Part shown: piece after piece, positions 55,611 through 64,000 of the stretch
How positions within the stretch are numbered: position 1 is the first letter of the stretch
Layout of the letters: each line of letters starts with the position of its first letter
Assembly: GCA_030544235.1 (NCBI GenBank)
Contig: CM060481.1
Coordinates: forward strand, 17,660,392 to 17,724,391
Direction: 5' to 3'
DNA from: Lepturacanthus savala
Lineage: Eukaryota; Chordata; Actinopteri; Scombriformes; Trichiuridae
DNA length: 64,000 nucleotides
Program-made: the position numbers and the translations under genes
The notes under the pieces: model-generated
What the model was told of the DNA's origin: nothing
The model's input: the letters and a program-made list of their open reading frames with translations, nothing else
The model's database searches: none

Positions 55611-57340
55611 CATTTCTCGTGGCGTTGCATTGAAGGAGGTTATTGCTATTGAATGCTATTTTTGGGTCTATTTGTGTGCGATTTGAATGTTATATCTTCT
55701 GCCTGATAGCAGCAGCTGGAGGTAGGAATGTCCGGGTGAGACGTGTCCTGCACAATAAATTGTTGTAGCCAATTGCATTTACAGTTGTAAAATCCCTTGT
55801 AACTCTCACTGATTTAGTGTGGGGAGTGTGGCATCTGCACCAATTTGTGTCAAATGCATTTATTTATGTAAAGGAATACACAAAACGCATGCACTAGGTG
55901 ATATATAATGCATTCAGGCATTCTGTGTTGCTTTCAAGAATGTATTCCTCTGTAAATCAACGTTTCTCCTTTAATATAATAACAACAACCGGGTCAGTGA
56001 CAAATAATATAATACAGTTTTAAAAAGCCTTCATCAGGTCTCTAAAAATCCACATTTTGTGTTCATATTGGGGTTTTTTTTGCCATTTGTATCTTTTTTT
56101 TATATATAAAAATCATGATTCTCTGCAAATGGTTTAACTGCAAAAGAATCATACATTTTAAATATTTACTCCACCTGTTTTTAAAGTTTTAAACATTTTT
56201 TAAAGAGTTAAAGTATCTGCTAAAAAGTTCTTAGGGTTACACCATATGAGAGTTTTGGAACTGATATATTCTTGATATACTTTTTTCTAAGATGACAGTC
56301 CTCTGCTTCTTTTGTGGTTTTATTGGGGGGACAAATGCACATGTTCTAAATACTGAGGGTCTATCCTGTCATTAAAATCTACATCTATGACAAACATCAC
56401 ATTCGCAAAGCCAAATTTCTTCAGTTTCTCCTAAACAAAAACTCATTTTATGTTTAAACTAAGACATTATATGATTGTTTGTACATTATCTAAAAACAAA
56501 ACAAAAAAAACTTTAAAGTAATCTCATATCTTATTACATGTTATTTTATTTTCTAGTTATTTATATTTATTTTATTATCTTAAACTCATTGTAATTGTGG
56601 TATATGTAGTACTGTAATAGTACTGTGTTAAATACAGCCTTAAAATCAGTCGCAGGAGGTCTATAGAATGGATGAATGTAATTGTAGGTAAACACAGGTG
56701 TTACCAATGGTACTAATTAAGGTTTTGCTCCATTTGGGTCAGTCATTGCTATTGTTCATGTTCTCACATTATCTTAATTAATGTCATTAGCAACACCTGT
56801 GTTCACCTATTTCATGTTAATGTGACTGCTGTGAAGAAAGGTCTGTTCTGTGGATCGCAGAATAGATTCTCTAGATGAAAAATACTCAATTACAAGTAAA
56901 AGTCCTGCTCCTTAAAGCAGAAAAATGTAGTACTGATCTTGACCATGTTTTATTAAATTGCCTACATATGACACCATTAGATTATCGGTATTAAACCAGG
57001 GTATAAGTGTGTTACTGTGGTAGCTGTAAAATTTAGTTTAGTCCATTGGTTTCCAAACTAGGGGTCAGGATAAATGGATAAATCTGATAAAGTCGGCATA
57101 ATACCTGTACTGATGCTTATTGGAGACATCTGCTGTATAAAACCATTCAATAATAACTGATAAATAGTAGAAAATGACGGCAGACAGGGAAACACGTTCA
57201 GAAATCTAAAACATAGCGGTTATATTACAGCTACATGACTCGCAGGAATTGGGCCAGAGTATGATCTTTAATTGCAATATGTCAGAAAACATTTATCCAA
57301 AGGAAATGTACAAGGAAGCGATAAGAGAGTATAGGAACAT
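55611..57340. other. Intergenic stretch between tle5 and gna11
   Basis: AT-rich sequence with no recognisable exon. The only structured item is a palindromic MITE-like element at 56686-56808. Confidence 0.6.
56686..56808. mobile_element. Palindromic MITE-like element
   Basis: The left arm (56686-56722) contains AACACAGGTGTTACCAATG. The right arm (56771-56808), reverse-complemented, contains AACACAGGTGTTGCTAATG and continues with TAATTAAG in both. The arms are about 37 bp and roughly 80% identical around a 48-bp spacer. Family not assigned. Confidence 0.6.
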
Positions 57341-58047
57341 ATTTTATTCCAATTTAAAACATTTAAAGGAGAAGGCTATGAAAATCATTTTCATGTTTGA
57401 ATGAGGTTCAGGCAACAGTGGTTGAAATGAAACATACAAAAGAGAAATATGGCTAAAATACTGTAAATCAATAACCATTAGGACCCTTTTCATGAGGGCA
57501 TTGCATGAATACAGTATCTCACCCGCCCACTCCCTCCCCAACCTGACAAACACATGCAATTAAAATGACATTTATTTTAAAAACAGCAGTTCATCATTAA
57601 TCTTAAATATAGAATAAAATTGTCCTTTTTTTTTGTTAATTAATCACATACTTAGTGTTTATTTGTTTTAAAAACTGGACCATGAAATTCACAGGCCCTC
57701 TGATTTTTCACAACATTGGCACTTGTTAAGAGTCTGGCTTTACAAAGAAAGGGGATTGGCACACTCATTGTACATAATTTACATTTGGTATACTTAAAAA
57801 AAAAAAAAAAAAAGAAAAAAAATCAAACAAAAATACATTACTTTCAATTTGTACACCACTACACAAAGTTTAGTTGAACTCTTAAAAAAGTCTTCATCTT
57901 AAGTGGTCCTAAATACACATTAAGGTGTCAACCTTACAAAAGAAAACAACAAAAAAAAAAGATGCAAAGATAGCTTTTATTATCACTGTATGTCCATCCT
58001 TCTATTTAGAATGGATCTCAAGCATAAGCAATAGCCATCAAAAGTGT

Positions 58048-58092
58048 ATACACACACACACGCGCGCGCACACACACACAGGCGCACACACC
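58048..58092. repeat. CA microsatellite with central CG alternation
   Basis: ACACACACACGCGCGCGCAC followed by more CA units. Alternating purine-pyrimidine sequence with a CG core has Z-DNA potential. Confidence 0.8.
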
Positions 58093-58205
58093 TCAGAGTA
58101 CCAACGAGCGCGTTTGAATGGACGTCTAAGTTGCATGAATGCAGGCCCATTGCAGTGGTGCAGTTTCAGTGCCTTCGACCCAGGGAAAGAATACAGTCCA
58201 ATCAA

Positions 58206-58245
58206 GTAGGGGGGTGGCGGGGAGGGGGGAGGGGGGAGGGGGGAG
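58206..58245 (+). repeat. G-rich tract with G-quadruplex potential
   Basis: Several runs of four to six G, separated by single A or short TGGC spacers, lie within 40 bases. They fit the pattern for intramolecular G-quadruplexes on the plus strand, which is the template strand for gna11. Confidence 0.6.
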
Positions 58246-61200
58246 AAAAAGAACAAGCGCAGAGAACGGCAGACATGTAAACACACAGCATATTCATTCA
58301 CTCACTCGCTATTACAACCACCAAAAAAAAAATCATGGCCATTTCCAGTACCTTCACTTGGCAAGTGTTTCAATAAATACATTAATACTGAGGCTTAACA
58401 AACAAGCTTCATTTGGGAAAAAAAGATGAAGAAGAAGAAGAAAAGAAATCACAAGAGTCAAATTAACAAATCGATAATTTTTTCACCGCAAAGATCTGGG
58501 TCACGTTACTAGAAAGTATGAATTCTTGATATTTTTGTTGTCGCTGATTGGTTTTGCTTGGCACAGTGTTTTGTACTGGATTGTCGTACAAACCTTTCTT
58601 TTTCCCCCCCCCGAAAAGGCATCCAATGCAGAGTAAAGCGAATACAGTACAAGTCAATGGAAAGGATCTGGAACTGGCTCTGCTACTGGTTCTAATCACT
58701 GGTAGTGTAGCCGTCTGACTTTTTCCTGTGTTAGTTCTGGAGACGAGGCGTCAAGTCCACGAATTGTCAGCGAGTGAAATTTAATACAAGAAAAACTTTT
58801 TTTTTTTTTTTTTTTTAGAGTATACGCCATCATGCCGACACTGGTCCCGAGAGCGGTCGCCTGCGTTTTTGTTTCATCATCCACACGGCAGCCCATTCAA
58901 GTCCATTTACTGGACAACTCATCTTCGTGGGGAAAAGGAACCTGCTGTTAAGTGTGAATGGGGTTTCTGCTAAGCAAGCTCTTCTATTGATTTTAACAAC
59001 ACGCACATACACATCACCACGTTGACCTAGTGGTGACAACTTTCCAAACTTAGCGTCAGTCATTTTTCATTTATTCATCCACATACCAAAATTGGAAAGT
59101 ATGCTGAATTGTAGCACCCACAAAAAAAAGACTATCAAGTGTGTGTGTGTGTGTGTGTGTAGCGTCACCCTATACGGAGTCGCAGTGGTCAAGAAAAGGC
59201 CTTTTAAATGTTGGCTGAAGTGCCAAAGATGAACCCTTTACCGACACATGGTGCAAAAACAAGATCACGGTTAAACTAAACTTGTTTGTCAAAGTCGGAG
59301 CGTTGCAACATCTATACTATCGTTTACTCTTGGAAAAAAAACAAATGTGGCACTTAACGTAAATGTACATGTCCCTCCTTCATTAACTGTTTCAAAATGC
59401 ACGGACTCTTTAAAACGTACAAGATAATGGCTTTACCAAACACAATGTACACACTTGCACGAGAGGTGTGCAGATTACTCTCACTGAGTGACTAAAATCA
59501 GGTCTAAGTAATACACAGGGTGATTTCCCCCTTGAACTGAGCACATCATACTGCTGTTCTGTAGAAAAAAAATATATATCTATATATATCACAAGACTCG
59601 TAAACCTTTTGGCAAACGATTTAAGATACAGAGAAAGAGCGTGGAAGGATCTGAAATTATTTCTTTGATGTTTAATCTGTCAGTTCTTTCTATGTTTACA
59701 AAAAGGTCAAAATGTCGAAGCACTCCCTTTTTTTTTTTTTCAGACTCCAACGAAAGGCAAAGTCAAACATGGAAACACTACCAATGAGAAGATAAGCCAA
59801 ATATGCATAACCACACAGTGGAAAATATTATTACGCCAAGGAGATCCGCACATAATTTGTGAGGAGTTGAAGAGGATGGTGTGGTGCGACAGATGTGCCG
59901 TCGCGTCTCGGGATACCGCACTTGTTTTTAGCCATTTACCTCTTCTTAAAAAAAAAAAAAAAAAGGTCGGTCAACGTGAGCAAAAGAGCAAGAACGGCCA
60001 CCAGTCTTCCCTCAGGAATGTCACGTAGGCATCTGCGGACTGTTGTGTCCCGCCCTCACTGAACTGGCAGCCATCACCCTCGACAGGAAGTCAACACTTG
60101 ATTCAAAGCCCCTCTCGTTAATTAATTGCACCTTGTTGCTCTATGCCATCCATAGAGTCCTTTCATTCTACCGAAGCTGCTAGTAGTAGCCCTTGTGATG
60201 AAAAAGTTATGAAAACTTACCTGAATTACATTTGTGAAGACAAAAATAGCCATCTATCAACTTTCAGCTTAATGGAATATTTGAACAACTAATCAGGCAA
60301 GAGACACGATATGGGATTGGTACCAACAGCCAACGACATATCCGTAAAAGTTACAAAAACGCAAGCATCCTTGAACAGTAAATATTCAACCACTACGCCT
60401 TTTTTTGTTGTTTTTTTTTTTTGTCTGATTTCGTTTTTCCTATTTTGCATAAAGCACAAACCTGAAATGGAAACAATGCCCCCTCCCCCCCATTGTCAAG
60501 CATTTCAAAACAGAGCCTGCGACAACTAAATATATGAAGGATCATTATAAAGAGAGAACACTTGTCCATAAAATAGTTTTGATATTTTACAGCAGTATAA
60601 AATCTCCTCCCATCTTCTAGGTTGGAAAAAACGTTTTGAGCTGAAACTAGGGGAGAAACTCTCATTTACTGTATCAACAATACATAGATCTGATTGATGA
60701 ATTAGACATAGAAAAAAAAGAACTATTTACTCTCTTGCTAACCATTACGGTTTATGAAATGTCGGTCGAATATCGTGGCGAAATAAAGGTTGATTACGGA
60801 GATAAGCCGTTTGGGTGATCAGGATCGACTTGTGAATTAAGCTAACTGCCAGCGCAAAAAAAAAAAAAAAAAGCTTTTATATAGTTTACAACTAAACTAT
60901 TGCACTGTACTAATCTGGTATCATCATTCACACGTTGTGCACAGGAAGATTATTTGTCACCATCAAAAAAAACAAAAAAAAAAAAAAGAAACAAAGGAAA
61001 TAAATCACAGTACTAATACATTTGTGATTCGGATAACTGTCGACGTCGAAGAATGCCGCACAAGGTGTATGCCGTGAACATCTGAAAATCGTAGGAAACT
61101 CGATTTTAGCGATACCAGTTCCCAAATGTTTGTGTTAGTATTGGAACCGTTTAAGGGATGAGCGGGATACTGGCAACGTAATTTATATTTACAGAAAACA

Positions 61201-62170
61201 AAAACAAAAAGATCGGATGTTTAATTTGGCGGTGGGATACAAAAATTACAGTGGAGATGATATACAGTATGGAAATACTGGTCGTGCCGTCTCTTAATTT
61301 CCTTCTGTTTTACGGTGGTATGTTGACATTTTTAAAATGAGGGGCAGTGTAAAAAAAAAAAAAAAAAGTATATCGTGACTCTTTCTGGAGGGTTGCATTC
61401 CTTTGAGTAGTCATGTTCGATTTCCATATATAGCAGTAATAATATAACCAAGACGTTAACATAGCAGAAAAGAGTTGAAATACAGAGAATATGTAGTCGT
61501 CTCTGTGTAGCCCTCACTCCGTGTGAGCAGCATGAAAACGTTATTTACATTCAAAAGAGCTTGTGGACTCTTGATTTGGGGCATGGTTCACAAAATAAAA
61601 TACACGATTAAAGACCCAGAGGAACGGAGTACCTCGCTGCACCCCAGCATAGCCTGATAGCAAATTCCTATCGTCGTAATTAGTCGCCCCCTTCGCAGAT
61701 AAGCAGATGAGTCCAGGGTTGCTGTAGTGTATCGCATGCATGGGTTAAATAACAAGAGGAAGAGAGCCCTTTTGTCCGTGAAAGCTTAGTCGACTCAGAG
61801 AAGGCCCTCTACCCGCCGCAAATACACAAGCACGGGTGATAACGTAGTGTAAAAGAAAGCAAAGAGCCACGCCCTGGGTCAAATGAGGAACAAGAGGAGC
61901 CCCGGGTTCAGACCATGACTCCAGAGACAGGGAGACAAAGGGAGGGAGTGTTATATTCGAGTGTTTTATGGGCAAGAGGGGGAATTAGGGGAACCACAGA
62001 ATCATTCTTAAAAAGGATGGGGAAACCAAAAAATCAAGGAGCTAAGAGGACAACAGGGACAGAACAAGGATAGTTGGTCTGGTAAAGTATGAAGCAATGC
62101 TTATCTCTTTGAACAGCAATATGTTTCATGCAGATGTGTGTGTTTCTATATTTCTGTAGTGGACTCTGCA

Positions 62171-62252
62171 TTGTGTGTGTGTTTGTGTGTGTGTGTATGT
62201 GTGTGTGTGCGTGTAGGGGGGGCTGCAGGTGTCTCTCTCTCTCTCTCTCTCT
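62171..62252. repeat. TG microsatellite followed by (TC)n
   Basis: TG units run to about 62214, then a G-rich spacer, then a TC run at 62231-62252. The TC run ends just 22 bases from the gna11 stop codon and so lies at the start of the 3' UTR. Confidence 0.85.
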
Positions 62253-62273
62253 CCTCCTGCTCGTTCCATTTTT

Positions 62274-62464
62274 TCACACCAGGTTGTATTCTTTGAGGTT
62301 GAGCTGCAGGATGGTGTCTTTGACCGCCGCAAAGACGAAGCGGATGTTCTCGGTGTCGGTGGCACACGTGAAATGGGAGTAGATGATCTTGTCGCTGTCT
62401 GGGTTCAAGTCCACAAACATTTTCAAGATGAACTCCCGGCCCGCCTGGGCATCCCGCTGGGGAC
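62274..62464 (-). CDS. gna11: gna11 last coding exon
   Basis: The acceptor CTTCCAG is followed by GTCCCCAGCGG. The exon encodes (G)PQRDAQAGREFILKMFVDL through KEYNLV and stops at TGA (62276-62274). It is 191 nt. AQAGREF carries G where mammalian GNAQ and GNA11 have A. Confidence 0.95.
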
Positions 62465-63109
62465 CTGGAAGGAGGACGCGCCGGTACATTTTTATTTCGG
62501 TCCTTTTAAATAGATGATTATTTCATCGTTTGGTGGTTCTTGAATTCTTGCAGTAATAAAAGCTTCTCGCACATAAACAAACATCACTTCATTTTACAGG
62601 GTCATGAACCACAAGGATTGGAAAATGCCAGATGAAGCTTATCGTATTGTAGTTCAGACCTACAACCACCAGATGTCACTCTACAATCTAACATATACTG
62701 GATGTGGAAGGTTCTTAAAGGGAGTTGTAAAACTAAAGGCAAACCTATCACATGCGCAGATGATGATACTAAGAGTGTTAAGATATACACTTTCACAGTT
62801 ATGAAAGTAACCTCCATATTAGATTTTCATAATAGTTGTGTAAAAGCTAAATACATTCACTACAAAAGCTATTCAGGGACAGGCAGGCTGCAAGATTTAT
62901 AACTCTTAGATGTATGATAAAGTAGAAAGTAAAAAAAAATAAAAAATAAAATTACCATCAAACTCTGGGAAGTAGTCGACCAGGTGAGAGTACATGATCT
63001 TCTCCTCCAGCAGGTCCTTCTTGTTGAGGAAGAGGATGACGGAGGAGTTTTGAAACCAAGGATATGTGATGATGGTCCTGAACAGAGCTTTGCTTTCTTC
63101 CATACGATT
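62274..63109 (-). CDS. gna11: G protein alpha subunit, Gq/11 class, 3' end (partial; probably GNA11)
   Basis: Two coding exons, 63109-62956 and 62464-62274, give the last 114 residues of a Gq/11 alpha subunit. The GTPase couples heptahelical receptors at the plasma membrane to phospholipase C-beta. The upstream exon starts NRMEESKALFRTIITYPWFQ and contains the guanine-specificity motif NKKD. The last exon has the TCAT loop and ends in the receptor-contact tail LQLNLKEYNLV. The G codon spanning the intron (G/GT) is in phase. GNAQ and GNA11 are nearly identical here. PEFDG favours GNA11, EEKIMYS resembles GNAQ, and the adjacent tle5 favours gna11 by human synteny. Exons encoding the N-terminus and P-loop are beyond 64000. 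Confidence 0.9.
62465..62955 (-). other. gna11: gna11 intron between the last two coding exons
   Basis: The intron is 491 nt, with donor GTAATT and acceptor TTCCAG. It is AT-rich and nothing else is recognised. Confidence 0.9.
62956..63109 (-). CDS. gna11: gna11 penultimate coding exon
   Basis: The acceptor is TTTTCAG and the donor GTAATT. The 154 nt encode NRMEESKALFRTIITYPWFQ through FLNKKDLLEEKIMYSHL to PEFD plus one base of the next codon. NKKD is the guanine-recognition motif. Confidence 0.95.
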
Positions 63110-63907
63110 CTGAAAATCACAGAGGGTAGAGATGGTTAAAAGAGAGAGCGCATAGAATTACGGAAATACATCCTTAGGGTAAATGCAGAATACGCAACAT
63201 TATTTACTGTAAACACAATTTAGAAATTAAAGTTTTACCATTTCTGGGCTTAAGTACAAATGTCAATGTTAACACTCGGATTACAAAAGTTATTAAAAGG
63301 TTACGCTTTTCTGACAGGATTATCTCTAGAGTTTTTGGCTAACACTCTCGGCAGCTTTGAGCCGTCCTGTGTAAATCTGTTTTTTGTGCGTCTGCCAGGT
63401 ACTTTAGCGGTGAGTTGCTGAAAGTGGAAAAGTACAGCAGCCCTCACTTCCTGCTGCCCGCTTTGTTTACCATTTACCTACAACTGTATTTGATGAACCT
63501 TAGAAGACTTAGGAGGAGATAATACAATACAAATATGGAGATATGTGATAAGCAGCAACAACTATAGACTTGCAGTCAAAGTCACTTTGGACTGTATTTT
63601 CTTGTCACCATCTAATTGGATAAAGGTTCAGATCGTACCAAGATTTAATTAAAAACTAAACTGACAGAAAGGCACCAGTAAAATAAAGGAAAATTAAATA
63701 CTACCAGGCCTAATAAAGATGCAGCCAAATAAAACAGTTTTTCTGAAAGCCAAATACATGCCAACAGAAACAAAACATTTACTGAATTAAATGTATGTGT
63801 CACTTTCTGTTGCTTGCCTTTGATATCATGCATTGCACTGTGATCATTATGCTCCTCTTTTATCTGTTTGCTCGTCTTTTTCCATTCTACTACGTTAAAG
63901 CCTACTT

Positions 63908-63957
<50 letters not shown>

Positions 63958-64000
63958 TTGCCTTAATGCATTTTTATGTTTTATTCAAATAGCCTTGTTG
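63110..64000 (-). other. gna11: gna11 upstream intron (partial)
   Basis: AT-rich intronic sequence up to the window edge. A TA dinucleotide array occupies about 63915-63955. No upstream exon is within the window. Confidence 0.75.

Larger units (their letters stand above)
57341..62273 (-). other. gna11: gna11 3' flank and probable long 3' UTR
   Basis: The stretch follows the G-alpha stop codon on the minus strand, with no coding exon recognised. Minus-strand AATAAA hexamers occur at several places, the most distal at 57571-57576 and 57345-57350. Many sense-strand poly-T runs (57797-57814, 58798-58816, 59949-59964, 60857-60872 and 61351-61367) are consistent with a long UTR but do not prove it. 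Microsatellites occur at 58048-58092, 59140-59160 and 62171-62252. A G-rich tract lies at 58206-58245. Confidence 0.4.

Overview
The window is vertebrate nuclear DNA, almost certainly from a teleost fish. The evidence is split coding exons with GT/AG junctions, many CA/TG microsatellites, and fish-type repeats (Tc1/mariner and hAT relics, a tRNA-derived SINE, a LINE fragment, a Gmr1-like LTR retrotransposon). No prokaryotic gene organisation is present. Most open frames here are chance frames in simple repeats or introns.

Two host genes are visible, both on the minus strand. The first is tle5 (also called aes, the short Groucho/TLE family member). It is complete in seven coding exons between 53585 and 7295. 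Joined, the exons encode 196 residues, with every splice junction in phase and an initial exon of only nine codons. The second is the 3' end of a Gq/11-class G-protein alpha subunit gene, most likely gna11. Its last two coding exons lie at 63109-62956 and 62464-62274, and the remaining exons are beyond position 64000. Human TLE5 and GNA11 are also neighbours, which supports both names.

Layout from left to right: 1-3297 is intergenic with repeat relics. 3298-7294 is the tle5 3' flank and probable 3' UTR. 7295-53585 is tle5 with six introns. 53586-54730 is a CpG-rich 5' flank containing a run of 36 G. 54730-55610 holds LINE and other repeat debris. 55611-57340 is intergenic with one palindromic MITE-like element. 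57341-62273 is the probable long gna11 3' UTR. 62274-64000 holds gna11 exons and introns.

The most striking item is an apparently intact 6.3-kb LTR retrotransposon at 23574-29887 in tle5 intron 3, in antisense orientation. Its two 374-bp LTRs are identical, it is flanked by a 4-bp target duplication, it has a tRNA-Pro-type primer site, and it carries one uninterrupted 1523-codon Gag-Pol frame. The pol order is protease, integrase, reverse transcriptase, RNase H. That is the Ty1/copia order on a Ty3/gypsy-type polymerase, the hallmark of the Gmr1 group. Its Gag contains a SCAN-like capsid region. The insertion ends only 64 nt from the splice donor of tle5 exon 3.
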